Shown here in pieces: positions 17,727-24,979 of a stretch of DNA of 32,479 nt. The DNA is from an uncultured Patescibacteria group bacterium (GTDB lineage: Bacteria > Patescibacteriota > JACMRA01): contig CALITC010000026.1 in the NCBI GenBank assembly GCA_938041505.1, forward strand, positions 1 through 32,479, in the 5' to 3' direction. The position numbers and the translations under genes are program-made. Position 1 is the first letter of the stretch. Each line of letters opens with the position of its first letter. Below the pieces are notes generated by a model. That model was not told the origin of the DNA, did no database searches, and worked only from the letters and a program-made list of their open reading frames with translations.

Positions 17727-17745
17727 GTCAGACCCGATACTAACA
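17727..17745 (+). repeat. 19-bp direct repeat, copy 2
   Basis: Identical to 17645-17663, start-to-start distance 82 bp, same orientation, preceded by GGGA rather than GGG. GGGTCAGACCC-type palindromes resemble REP elements mobilised by RAYT/IS200-like transposases (from memory, not checked). Confidence 0.85.
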
Positions 17746-17786
17746 TTGAAATAGGTTGAGCTCCCCTTTGTTAGGTAAATTAAACT

Positions 17787-17828
17787 TCTGTGGCTGTTTG
17801 TAGTTCTACCGTGAGGTAAAGCCACAGA
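17787..17828. repeat. Nested inverted repeat
   Basis: TCTGTGGCT (17787-17795) is complementary to AGCCACAGA (17820-17828); inside it TACC-GTGA-GGTA (17807-17818) makes a small stem with a GNRA-type tetraloop on the plus strand. No T tract follows on either strand, so it is not a terminator. Confidence 0.5.
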
Positions 17829-18186
17829 CAACACGAACATTGTTTGTACCTGAATGAGCGACACCCTCAAGTTCTTCATCCGAATGCAATATTTTTGTAT
17901 AGCGAGTTTTTTTATTTTTGTTAATAAATGTCTAGCATGTCTGAGGCATAGACTTCTCATCATTCAGATGAATAATCTAAGTGGTTTTATATAGAATATA
18001 AGCCAACTAGGTTATTGCAAGGTGTCTTTGTAAAAAATCAACTATCTAAGTTGATACATTAATTATATTACATTAACATACAAACGTCAACAATAAAACA
18101 TTTCAGAATACACAAATCCAGGCAAACCCTGGCTTAAGAGAAAGAGTAGTTATTATGATATAAAAACCAAAGACGGAAAAACTGGT

Positions 18187-18209
18187 TGTGTATAAATAAG
18201 TTATACACA
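18187..18209. repeat. Perfect inverted repeat of two DnaA-box-like 9-mers
   Basis: TGTGTATAA (18187-18195), 5-base spacer, TTATACACA (18201-18209). Each arm matches the relaxed DnaA-box consensus TTWTNCACA in opposite orientation. It also lies just past the end of the minus-strand gene at 18236 and is followed on that strand by ACCAGTTTTT, so it could serve as a weak terminator. Confidence 0.6.
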
Positions 18210-18235
18210 GAAAAATCAAAAAATTTTTCCAAATT

Positions 18236-18877
18236 CTATAAAGCTATCCAGAAAAAAGCAGCTGGTCTTTGTCTTACTTTTGCTGGTAAATCGGCATTTT
18301 CATCAAAATATATATTTTTTGCCGCCTCGATGTCAGTGTCAAACACAATTCTTTCGACATCGGCCACTGCTGGTACAGGTTTGCCGCTTAAATTTTGAGC
18401 GGGCGGTAAAATAGTTGAGAAGTTACCACTTAGTAAATCATTTTCACCTGGGCTTAAGGTCAAAGTACCCATCTTCTCATAGTCAAAATCCAATCCATCG
18501 AAGTTCCGACGAGCCATAAAAATATCTTGCTTAATTGGAATACTTTTAGAGGTTCCACCTTCGCCAGAAGTAGTTATATTGTTGGGTATATCCTTGAGAC
18601 GAACATGAATCTCAGTCCTTTGATCTTCAGTGACGTTGTAATATAGTTGTCCATATGTAGAAAGTCCGCCTCCATCGCCTATTTTTGTAACACCAACGAT
18701 ATCTCTAATATTCATTTGGGACAAAGAGTTTTGAATAGCTTGATTAGGACCTACCACAACTATTGTGTCTTCTTCGCTATTGATTACCATACGATGCTTA
18801 AACAAGTACCCCAATGCAAATATTGAAGCACTTATAAGAATTATGCCTAAAGTTTTGAGAACGGTTTTTCTATTCAT
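18236..18877 (-). CDS. Membrane-anchored protein of unknown function
   Basis: No family is recognised in the 213 residues. A basic N-terminus and a hydrophobic helix (about residues 8-26) indicate an N-terminal anchor or uncleaved signal. The rest looks like an extracytoplasmic beta-rich domain: alternating hydrophobic residues, a Gly-rich turn GDGGG, and a segment GTLTLSPGENDLLSG. No cysteines or catalytic motif stand out. It starts 14 bases after the flavodoxin-like gene and is probably cotranscribed with it. Confidence 0.6.
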   Translation of the reverse strand: MNRKTVLKTLGIILISASIFALGYLFKHRMVINSEEDTIVVVGPNQAIQNSLSQMNIRDIVGVTKIGDGGGLSTYGQLYYNVTEDQRTEIHVRLKDIPNNITTSGEGGTSKSIPIKQDIFMARRNFDGLDFDYEKMGTLTLSPGENDLLSGNFSTILPPAQNLSGKPVPAVADVERIVFDTDIEAAKNIYFDENADLPAKVRQRPAAFFWIAL

Positions 18878-18891
18878 ACATCTATTTTTTG

Positions 18892-19500
18892 TTACACTAA
18901 GTCGAACAAGGAACTAGTGTCATTAATTCTTTCAGCTATCTGTCGTACCCGCTTATGCCATCTATTCACTTGATTGTCATTAACTCCTCGATAGTTACCA
19001 AAGTAAACAATATCTCCTTTTAAACCAGCTACATCAAAAATAATTCTACGCCACATAACCTCTAAATTATTGTTAAAAAAATATTTCATCTTCCAGTTAG
19101 AATATCTTCCAAGAGCTACAACCAAAGAACGCTTGTCGAGCATGCCTTTTTGGACACCTCTTTGCTGATGATAAGCAAAACCTGAGGTCATTACTTTATC
19201 TAAAAACCCTTTCATAATTGCAGGTAATCCGCCCCACCAAACTGGGTGAAAGAATACAACCATATCAGCTTTTCTTAGTCTAATCTGATATTCTATAGTC
19301 TGAGTATCTCTTCGATGAGGGTAATGAACAGGGTTGTAGTCTTCTCGATATAGATCAAGGTAGTCTACTTCGATGTCAGCTTGCCTACACCCTTCGCAGT
19401 ATACTGCTGCTAAGTCGTTCACCAATGAACCTCGCTTGTCTTGAGGGTTTTCCGGGTTAGCTACCACTACGAGAACTTTCTTAACTTCATCGCTGCTCAT
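18892..19500 (-). CDS. Flavodoxin-fold NAD(P)H oxidoreductase (KefF/MdaB-like)
   Basis: The 202-residue cytoplasmic protein fits the Flavodoxin_2 family (quinone reductases and related FMN/FAD enzymes). An N-terminal strand VLVVVANP leads into the phosphate-binding region, and the family signature HPVWWGGLPAIMKGFLDKV (about residues 85-103) is intact. Length matches short KefF/YwrO-type members. The family reduces quinones or other electrophiles with NAD(P)H; the substrate is not determinable. Its promoter places transcription start at or next to the ATG. The next gene, a membrane-anchored unknown, follows closely and may be in the same transcript. Confidence 0.85.
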   Translation of the reverse strand: MSSDEVKKVLVVVANPENPQDKRGSLVNDLAAVYCEGCRQADIEVDYLDLYREDYNPVHYPHRRDTQTIEYQIRLRKADMVVFFHPVWWGGLPAIMKGFLDKVMTSGFAYHQQRGVQKGMLDKRSLVVALGRYSNWKMKYFFNNNLEVMWRRIIFDVAGLKGDIVYFGNYRGVNDNQVNRWHKRVRQIAERINDTSSLFDLV

Positions 19501-19507
19501 TAATTTT

Positions 19508-19536
19508 AGTAAAGTAGATTATGATTTTCTTGGCAA
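19508..19536 (-). promoter_or_regulatory. Candidate promoter of the flavodoxin-fold gene
   Basis: Minus strand TTGCCA (19531-19536), 17-bp spacer, TTTACT (19508-19513). The start site falls at about 19501, next to the ATG at 19500, so the message would be leaderless. Confidence 0.5.
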
Positions 19537-19591
19537 GCTAACGAGAATAAAAATCCAGAGTAAGGTAAGAATCCTTGAAGCGAGTCTTCAC

Positions 19592-20473
19592 TTAAGAATT
19601 ATTGAACTTGTGGAGTCTAAGTAAGTTATAAAACAAGTACAAAACCGTGATACCGCCAACCCCTTTGGGAGTGGTGCATAGGACATTTGTGTCATATATA
19701 TTATCTTTATCTACATCACCAACTAGAGCATTATCTCCTTCGCTTGTCGCTGCATCAATCAGAATAGCATCCGGTTTAACCCAAGTTTTATCAATCAACC
19801 CTCCTTTGCCTGCTGCTGAGATAACTATATCGCAACTACTTGTTAGTTCCTGAGGGTTCACTGTGTCAATATTCACACTCACAACAGTGGCATTTCTTTC
19901 AACCAAATACCGTGCGAGGGGTTTCCCAACAAGCTTACCTTGACCTACAATAGCAACTCGGGTTCCTTCCAGGTTCATCTTCTGTTGAAGTGCTACGCTA
20001 ATGTCAAAAGTGTCTTGCTGAAATATATGTTTGAGGACAAGGTCGATAGCTCCTATAGTCGGTGACAAAATACCCTCATTTTCTAATATCGAATATCCTG
20101 CACCAAGAAGGTCAACATCAAGGTAAGGATTAATACCTTCCACCATACCATCAAAACGGGCAGGGATGGGAATCTGATAAATAAGACCATCGGCGGGATT
20201 AATATTATCAACAACTGCTTGTACGGCAGCTACCTTTGCTTCATCGTCAAATTTCCACCATTTAAGCTCACTACCAATTCTTTTGGCTAGTTTTTGCTTC
20301 ATGGCAACGTATTTATTCGAGACAAAATCCTCCCCAACTTGCACAACATTAAGCATCGGTGTTTGCTCAAGTTCTCCATAAGCTGCCGTTAGGTACTCCT
20401 CAAATAATTCTTTCACAAAAGTATTGGTATAAATCATACTACCATCTTTGACGAAAATTTCTACTTTAATCAA
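19592..20473 (-). CDS. folD: Divergent FolD: methylene-THF dehydrogenase / methenyl-THF cyclohydrolase
   Basis: FolD interconverts 5,10-methylene- and 10-formyl-tetrahydrofolate for one-carbon metabolism. The family YxxxK is present (Tyr55, Lys59 in SNKYVAMKQK), as is QIPIP (100-104) for QLPLP, the catalytic Asp in LDVD (Asp121), and the Rossmann loop GQGKLVGKP (177-185). Departures: the usual GRSxxVGKP has lost its Arg-Ser, PCTPxG is reduced to SPTIG, and the C-terminal GGVGPMT reads KGVGGIT. Lost NADP-contacting residues may mean altered cofactor use. The TTG at 20473 is chosen because it gives 293 residues and places Tyr/Lys where they sit in E. coli FolD (about 288 residues); an ATG at 20437 would cut strand one. 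Divergent from the methyltransferase gene, 15 bases apart. Confidence 0.82.
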   Translation of the reverse strand: MIKVEIFVKDGSMIYTNTFVKELFEEYLTAAYGELEQTPMLNVVQVGEDFVSNKYVAMKQKLAKRIGSELKWWKFDDEAKVAAVQAVVDNINPADGLIYQIPIPARFDGMVEGINPYLDVDLLGAGYSILENEGILSPTIGAIDLVLKHIFQQDTFDISVALQQKMNLEGTRVAIVGQGKLVGKPLARYLVERNATVVSVNIDTVNPQELTSSCDIVISAAGKGGLIDKTWVKPDAILIDAATSEGDNALVGDVDKDNIYDTNVLCTTPKGVGGITVLYLFYNLLRLHKFNNS

Positions 20474-20488
20474 GGTTTAGTAATAATT

Positions 20489-21220
20489 ATGCCCAAGAAA
20501 AAAATAGACCTCTACGAAGGTTATTCAGCCGCAACCGCACTATCGAGTGGCGAAATCAAACACATGTTAGAGTGGGGAAGTATGTATTTTGAGTCGCTTA
20601 TACAGCCTCATTTTGGAAACAAAAGCAAAGATATTGAAATTTTAGAGATTGGGTGCGGGAATGGTAGGTTTCTAAAGTATTTGGACAACCAAGGCTACGC
20701 AAATGTAGAGGGGATTGACGTTAGTCAGGATCAGGTTAGCTTCGGTAAAAAGGAATTCCAGCTTAAAAATATCTCTGTCCAGGATACTATTCCATATCTC
20801 ACCGCGAAGAAAAAGAAATACGATGTAATCTATATGATGGATGTCGCAGAGCATCTCGAATTAGAATATTTGGTAGAATTAGGTCGTATTATTCACCAAA
20901 AACTCAAACCAGGTGGCCGTCTTATTATGCAGGCTCCAAACGGCCTAGCACCGCTCTCCCCAAATCGATTTTCCGACGTCACTCATCTGCGAGCATATAC
21001 GAGCTACTCCTTCACTCAGCTCCAAAAAATGTTCGGCTTTCAAGAGATTAGCAATTACGAACTCCCGCCATTTGTGCACGGCCTTAAGAGTAGAATTCGC
21101 CGCACTATCTGGTCGTTAATTCTCAAGCCTTCTATCAAGCTCTACATGCTACTAGCAAACGGAGACACCATGGACTCGATCTATACCGCCAATATCCTAT
21201 CGGTTGGAATCAAGAACTAA
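20489..21220 (+). CDS. Class I SAM-dependent methyltransferase
   Basis: The 243-residue protein carries SAM motif I EIGCGNG (53-59), an acidic residue ending strand 2 (GIDVSQ), DVAEHL (118-123) of the Methyltransf_11/UbiG-like group, and LKPGGRLIMQAPN. The C-terminal third contains HLRAYTSYSF, common in methyltransferases placed beside glycosyltransferases. The acceptor is unknown; a sugar or lipid-linked glycan is plausible since the converging gene is a GT4 enzyme. Its last 24 bases overlap the end of that gene on the opposite strand. No Shine-Dalgarno sequence precedes the ATG. Confidence 0.82.
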   Translation: MPKKKIDLYEGYSAATALSSGEIKHMLEWGSMYFESLIQPHFGNKSKDIEILEIGCGNGRFLKYLDNQGYANVEGIDVSQDQVSFGKKEFQLKNISVQDTIPYLTAKKKKYDVIYMMDVAEHLELEYLVELGRIIHQKLKPGGRLIMQAPNGLAPLSPNRFSDVTHLRAYTSYSFTQLQKMFGFQEISNYELPPFVHGLKSRIRRTIWSLILKPSIKLYMLLANGDTMDSIYTANILSVGIKN

Positions 21221-22342
21221 TTGCTGGTAAATGGCATCTTCAAACTCCGGAGATAAGAACCCTTCTTTGAGATTCTTCTGATCTTGGTAAACCTGGTTGC
21301 GCTTCTTAGTATCCCAGTGCACGTATTCGTTGAGAAAATCAGAAATCGATTGCGACGTATAACCAAGTGGTATGATCGGCCACAAACTCTCGTCAGAATA
21401 AGTCTTATCAAAAGTCGCTGCCACAATGGCGTTAGAAGCCATAAATGTATTGAAGAGTGATGACCTACGGTGCGAAACTCCATCTCGGAAAGGAAATATC
21501 GCTAATTCAGCCTGCTCCAAAATTTTGGTAAACTTTTCAGAATTAGGGTCTACATCCCCATATATCTTAATGTTATCCTTGAGCCAAGGGTTATTTTCAA
21601 TTTTCTCCTTCAAACCAACTTGATACTGATTCACCTCATCATGAATATTATAATCCAAAATCGGTTCAAATTTCCCAAGCAAGTGGAGGGTATACGGGTG
21701 GTCAAAATTCTCTAGAGCTGCGAGCAAGAACTCCATACCTTTGAGCGGTTGAATAAAACCGTGGAAGGCAATATGCAAATGCTTAGGGTTATGCTTTGGT
21801 TTGCGTGCATACTCCATAAGCTGGCTTTTAACTGAAGGCCCAACCTCGACAACCTCGGACTTGTTTTTAATCAGACCAGCGGTGTAGGGAATGGCGGTCA
21901 CCATTTGCCGCTTATCAGAGAAGAGAATTCGATCGCTAAGGAGCATTGTGGGTACTTGTCGCCACCGACCAAGCTCAGAAAAATGCTCAAACTCATGCAC
22001 GGTTGAAACTACTTTGGTATTCCAATTCGCCAGCTTCACAACAAGCGGATAGAGTACATCAAAATAATTCTGATGGAAGGACTGATACTGTAAGTTAAGA
22101 ATGTCTGGGCGGTGCTTGCGTACAAACCTCCACAAATCCAACCAGCCACCCTTAAGTAGATGTCCAGTCTCTGGAGTAACAGTGAGATCACCACTAGCTT
22201 CATGATAATCACGCTGGTAGTTACTCGTGAGGTACACAACTTCGACTCCACGCTTCTGGAGAATCTTAGTCATCTTCGCCGAGAACTTACCAACCCCGCA
22301 ATAGGTTGGCTCAGCACTCCCACAAACAATCGCGTACTTCAT
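21197..22342 (-). CDS. GT4-like (GT-B fold) glycosyltransferase
   Basis: The 381-residue protein starts MKYAIVCGSAEPTYCGVG, the N-terminal strand and Gly loop of GT-B retaining transferases; an acceptor-side DILNLQYQ segment and the hinge HGFIQPLKGMEFLLAAL mark the start of the nucleotide-sugar domain. The usual E-x7-E donor site is degenerate (FRDGVSHRRSSLFNTFMAS). It would transfer a sugar from an NDP donor, at the cytoplasmic membrane face, in surface polysaccharide or glycolipid synthesis. An in-frame TTG at 22360 would add six residues; the ATG at 22342 matches the family start. Convergent overlap with the methyltransferase gene. Confidence 0.8.
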   Translation of the reverse strand: MKYAIVCGSAEPTYCGVGKFSAKMTKILQKRGVEVVYLTSNYQRDYHEASGDLTVTPETGHLLKGGWLDLWRFVRKHRPDILNLQYQSFHQNYFDVLYPLVVKLANWNTKVVSTVHEFEHFSELGRWRQVPTMLLSDRILFSDKRQMVTAIPYTAGLIKNKSEVVEVGPSVKSQLMEYARKPKHNPKHLHIAFHGFIQPLKGMEFLLAALENFDHPYTLHLLGKFEPILDYNIHDEVNQYQVGLKEKIENNPWLKDNIKIYGDVDPNSEKFTKILEQAELAIFPFRDGVSHRRSSLFNTFMASNAIVAATFDKTYSDESLWPIIPLGYTSQSISDFLNEYVHWDTKKRNQVYQDQKNLKEGFLSPEFEDAIYQQLVLDSNR

Positions 22343-22377
22343 ATGATCAAAATCGTTCAAAAAATATTTGTAGTCAA

Positions 22378-22406
22378 TTGACGAATTTGGGAATAATAGA
22401 TACTAG
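22378..22406 (+). promoter_or_regulatory. Candidate promoter of purB
   Basis: TTGACG (22378-22383), 17-bp spacer, TACTAG (22401-22406). The -35 is good, the -10 weak (3 of 6). The leader to the ATG at 22448 would be about 35 nt. Confidence 0.4.
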
Positions 22407-22434
22407 ATGTGAGTTCAAGAAATTGATCTCTATT

Positions 22435-22438
22435 GAGG
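22435..22438 (+). promoter_or_regulatory. Shine-Dalgarno-like GAGG of purB
   Basis: GAGG nine bases before ATG 22448. It decides against the upstream in-frame TTG at 22433 and is one of very few such motifs in the window. Confidence 0.5.
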
Positions 22439-22447
22439 AAATACAAA

Positions 22448-23824
22448 ATGTCAGATTCAAGGTTCAATTGTTTTGCAGCTATTGATTACAGGTACTGGGA
22501 AGTAGAATTAGCTCCATACTTGAGTGAAAACGCATCAACCAAAGCCAAGCTACTAGTTGAGTTGTCTTTAGTTAACACTCTTAACGACTTCGAGCTTTGT
22601 CCAAAAAATGTAGTTTCAGATATAAAGCAAGCAACTCAACAAGTTACAACAGAAGAAGTTTATGCTGAAGAAAAAATCACTAGGCACGATATCAAAGCTT
22701 TAGTAAACTGTATAAAAAAATACTTAAAACTAAATGATTCAATACCGTTTGTACACAAAGGTCTTACATCTTTTGATACTATTGACTCAGCAAATGCTTA
22801 CAGGTACAAACAGGCAATGAATAATGTAGTAATCCCTGGGTTAAAAGAGCTTCTTCAGTTGTTAATTATTTTGTCAATAAAATACGCTCATTTACCGCAA
22901 GTAGGTCGCACCCACGGTCAACACGCTAGCCCAGTAACATTCGGGAATACAATCGCTGGGTATGTGTCAAGGCTTGGATCTTCTATTCTGCATTTAGAAG
23001 AAAACACATCGAACATAGTTGGAAAAATATCTGGTGCAGTGGGTTGCTACAATGGACTAAGTCTAATTGTGGATAATCCGATAGAACTAGAAAAAAATGT
23101 ACTGTCCCAACTTGATTTACAACCAGCGCAATTCTCTTCTCAAATCGCTCCCCCAGGACCACTCTATAGGATTGCCTCTGAGTTGGTAAATACGTGTGGT
23201 ATTCTTGCAAATATTGCGAGAGATATGCGTAACTTACAACGCACTGAAATCGGAGAGATCGGAGAAAAATTTATAAAAGGGCAGGTAGGTTCATCTACAA
23301 TGCCACACAAAAAGAATCCGATTAATTTTGAGAATGTAGAGAGTGTTTTTAAGATTGTTAAAGGAAAATTTATCACCGTTATGGATGATGTTATATCAGA
23401 ACACCAGCGTGATCTTACGGGGAGTGCAAGCGGGAGAACTTACGGCGAAATAATTGCGTATGCCTTCCACGCAGTCAAAAGACTCAAGCGAACATTAAGT
23501 AAGTTAGAAGTAAATACTGATCGCATAGCAGATAATCTAAATCTTCAAAATGGTGTAATTGGAGCCGAACCGCTATATATACTATTAGCGGAGCAAGGTC
23601 ACCCAAGGGCTCATGAAGCTGCGAAAGAATTTGCTCTAAAATGCTACGAAACAGGGTTTTCTTTTGAGGATATAGTAAAGTCTAATTCTGAAATAGGTAT
23701 GTATCTTGAGAAAATGACAGAATATCAATTATCATGTATTTTCGACCCAACAAACTATACTGGCCTTGCTGAGAAACAAGCTAAAGTGATCGGTCAGCAA
23801 TGGAAAGATATTTTTAATTTATAA
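22448..23824 (+). CDS. purB: Adenylosuccinate lyase
   Basis: PurB performs two beta-eliminations of purine synthesis: SAICAR to AICAR plus fumarate, and adenylosuccinate to AMP plus fumarate. The 458-residue length fits. Superfamily signature GSSTMPHKKNPIN lies at 281-293, with the catalytic Ser loop; THGQHASP (His156) supplies the second catalytic site; EKITRHDIKA corresponds to the family K/THD segment, and RNLQRTEIGE to the middle region. These are diagnostic for PurB over argininosuccinate lyase or fumarase. No other purine gene is adjacent, so it is probably a single-gene unit with its own promoter and terminator. Confidence 0.93.
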   Translation: MSDSRFNCFAAIDYRYWEVELAPYLSENASTKAKLLVELSLVNTLNDFELCPKNVVSDIKQATQQVTTEEVYAEEKITRHDIKALVNCIKKYLKLNDSIPFVHKGLTSFDTIDSANAYRYKQAMNNVVIPGLKELLQLLIILSIKYAHLPQVGRTHGQHASPVTFGNTIAGYVSRLGSSILHLEENTSNIVGKISGAVGCYNGLSLIVDNPIELEKNVLSQLDLQPAQFSSQIAPPGPLYRIASELVNTCGILANIARDMRNLQRTEIGEIGEKFIKGQVGSSTMPHKKNPINFENVESVFKIVKGKFITVMDDVISEHQRDLTGSASGRTYGEIIAYAFHAVKRLKRTLSKLEVNTDRIADNLNLQNGVIGAEPLYILLAEQGHPRAHEAAKEFALKCYETGFSFEDIVKSNSEIGMYLEKMTEYQLSCIFDPTNYTGLAEKQAKVIGQQWKDIFNL

Positions 23825-23854
23825 CTGTTGAATTAATTAACATAACAAAATAAG

Positions 23855-23886
23855 CCCAAGTTAAATCTTAACTTGGGAGTTTCTTT
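23855..23886 (+). terminator. Strong terminator after purB, probably bidirectional
   Basis: CCCAAGTTAA (23855-23864) pairs perfectly with TTAACTTGGG (23868-23877) across a 3-base loop, then AGTTTCTTTT. On the minus strand the same stem is followed by CTTATTTT and would serve the converging gene ending at 23911. Confidence 0.85.
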
Positions 23887-23910
23887 TGATATAGGATACT
23901 GCAAAACAAA

Positions 23911-24378
23911 TCATTTGATGATGCCATATTCTATTGGCGCACTCTGGAGTAGTCGCGATGGACTATGGCTACTAGTGCACGCCTCAAAAATCATTTTCGA
24001 TAAGGTATAATTGCCAGATTTCTTTATTCTAAAGCATGGTTTAAGCGAGAGAAAGGGTGTCCCACGAATTAAGTGTGCAAAGATAGTCTGCGCTACAACG
24101 CAATCTTCGTATACTGTTAGAAAAGAGCATTCCAGTGAAAGCAATTTTAAGTAATCCACCTCTACATCTTCAAGAAAAGTCTCTCTGTTCAAACTGACAA
24201 TTTGCTTTATCGTTTTTTCATTTTTCTTTAAGAATAAGTTAAAAACAGGTATTTCCTCATAAGTCAAAAACCCGTTAGAGCGATGGAATAATAGTAGTTT
24301 GCGAGTGTGAATATTCTCCAACTCGTCCAAAGTAAATGTATCTTGTACAGTATACGTAAGATTCTTTTGCAAGCACAT
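23911..24378 (-). CDS. Unknown protein, second of a coupled paralogous pair
   Basis: No family is recognised in the 155 residues. There is no signal peptide or membrane helix, so it is probably cytoplasmic. Its N-terminus (FTLDELENIHTRKLLLFH, about residues 15-32) aligns with FSYEELSNFHLRSILIIH of the preceding gene, giving a shared motif F-x-x-(D/E)-E-L-x-N-x-H-x-R-x-x-L. A second shared block is LKL, ED, A, I, R and F spread over about 35 residues. Its ATG overlaps the stop of the partner gene (TAATG), so translation is coupled. It ends before the bidirectional purB terminator. Confidence 0.6.
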   Translation of the reverse strand: MCLQKNLTYTVQDTFTLDELENIHTRKLLLFHRSNGFLTYEEIPVFNLFLKKNEKTIKQIVSLNRETFLEDVEVDYLKLLSLECSFLTVYEDCVVAQTIFAHLIRGTPFLSLKPCFRIKKSGNYTLSKMIFEACTSSHSPSRLLQSAPIEYGIIK

Positions 24379-24890
24379 TACTCTTCACCACTTTGATTGT
24401 TCAGGCTCAATATGTGGAATCTGAGATTAGATTTTGCCAGTTCTTTTAATGTTAACTTACATGAAAGACCTGGAGATATCTGCACGCTTGATAACGAAAG
24501 TGGGTAGATTTCTTGACCAGGATTTGGAAAATCAAAAGACAAATTAAACCCAACGCAGCAACGATCATGAGAAACATCTGTATGAGTAGTTTTTATAATT
24601 ATGCTGTGCTGCATGTTCCTGATAAAGCTAGCCCTGGCGTCAAAAATTCCATAGTAAATATTTTTTGCTTCGTAACTATCTTCACAGTCGGAATAAGAAA
24701 ACAATCCATCTTTGCAGAGCTTAAGGTGTGGTTTCCAAAAAGCTGTGGAAGCCATTTTCTTTTCGTCAGCAATTGGCTCTTGTGAGCTATCATGGATAAT
24801 TAATATACTTCGCAGGTGAAAATTACTCAACTCTTCATAACTAAAGTGTTTTTGAAGCTCGAAGTGATCGACTTTAATTTGTTTGTTCAT
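24378..24890 (-). CDS. Unknown protein, first of a coupled paralogous pair
   Basis: No family is recognised in the 170 residues. It is soluble, with mixed alpha/beta composition and several Cys (including CC near residue 112). The N-terminal motif FSYEELSNFHLRSILIIH is homologous to that of the following gene, so the two arose by duplication and may form a heterodimer (inference). A promoter (TTTACT-17-TATACT) precedes it, with a leader of about 20 nt. The strand and gap indicate a two-gene operon separate from clpC, whose terminator overlaps this promoter. Confidence 0.6.
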   Translation of the reverse strand: MNKQIKVDHFELQKHFSYEELSNFHLRSILIIHDSSQEPIADEKKMASTAFWKPHLKLCKDGLFSYSDCEDSYEAKNIYYGIFDARASFIRNMQHSIIIKTTHTDVSHDRCCVGFNLSFDFPNPGQEIYPLSLSSVQISPGLSCKLTLKELAKSNLRFHILSLNNQSGEE

Positions 24891-24916
24891 GGATAATTTC
24901 CAATATCAGCTAGCCC

Positions 24917-24945
24917 AGTATAAACCAAAAAACACAAAAAGTAAA
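24917..24945 (-). promoter_or_regulatory. Promoter of the paralogous pair
   Basis: Minus strand TTTACT (24940-24945), 17-bp spacer, TATACT (24917-24922). The -35 shares bases with the 3' arm of the clpC terminator hairpin, so the two elements are compacted together. Confidence 0.55.
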
Positions 24946-24959
24946 CCCCCAGAGGGGTT
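24933..24959 (-). terminator. Terminator of clpC
   Basis: On the minus strand AACCCC (24954-24959) pairs with GGGGTT (24944-24949) around a 4-base loop, followed by TACTTTTTG. It begins about 20 bases after the clpC stop. Confidence 0.8.
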
Positions 24960-24979
24960 AGGATTGTAGATATGGTAAG

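Larger units (their letters stand above)
17458..18235. other. Long gene-poor intergenic region with repeats and hairpins
   Basis: About 0.78 kb, AT-rich, without a convincing protein gene (a 101-codon minus ORF at 17658-17963 has no promoter, ribosome site or recognisable sequence). It holds two copies of a 19-bp repeat, a possible short plus-strand RNA, a nested inverted repeat at 17787-17828, a small CCAGG/CCTGG hairpin at 18118-18132, and a perfect 9-bp inverted repeat at 18187-18209. It could be a graveyard of small mobile elements or hold RNA genes. Confidence 0.6.

Noticed and set aside
17645-17745. CRISPR array
   Set aside because: Only two repeat copies of 19 bp with a 63-bp gap, no cas gene and no further units.
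17658-17963. 101-codon minus-strand ORF in the gene-poor region
   Set aside because: No promoter or ribosome site, low-complexity composition, unrecognisable protein, and it runs through both copies of the 19-bp repeat and the hairpins.
18118-18132. CCAGG-CAAAC-CCTGG hairpin as a terminator
   Set aside because: Short stem; the following minus-strand bases ATTTGTG make a poor T tract, and it is more than 100 bases from the gene end.
17458-18235. Origin of replication
   Set aside because: One DnaA-box pair is not enough; dnaA, dnaN or a skew shift cannot be shown in this window.
19576-19590. TGAAG-CGAGT-CTTCA hairpin as terminator of folD
   Set aside because: Only five base pairs and no proper T run on the minus strand.
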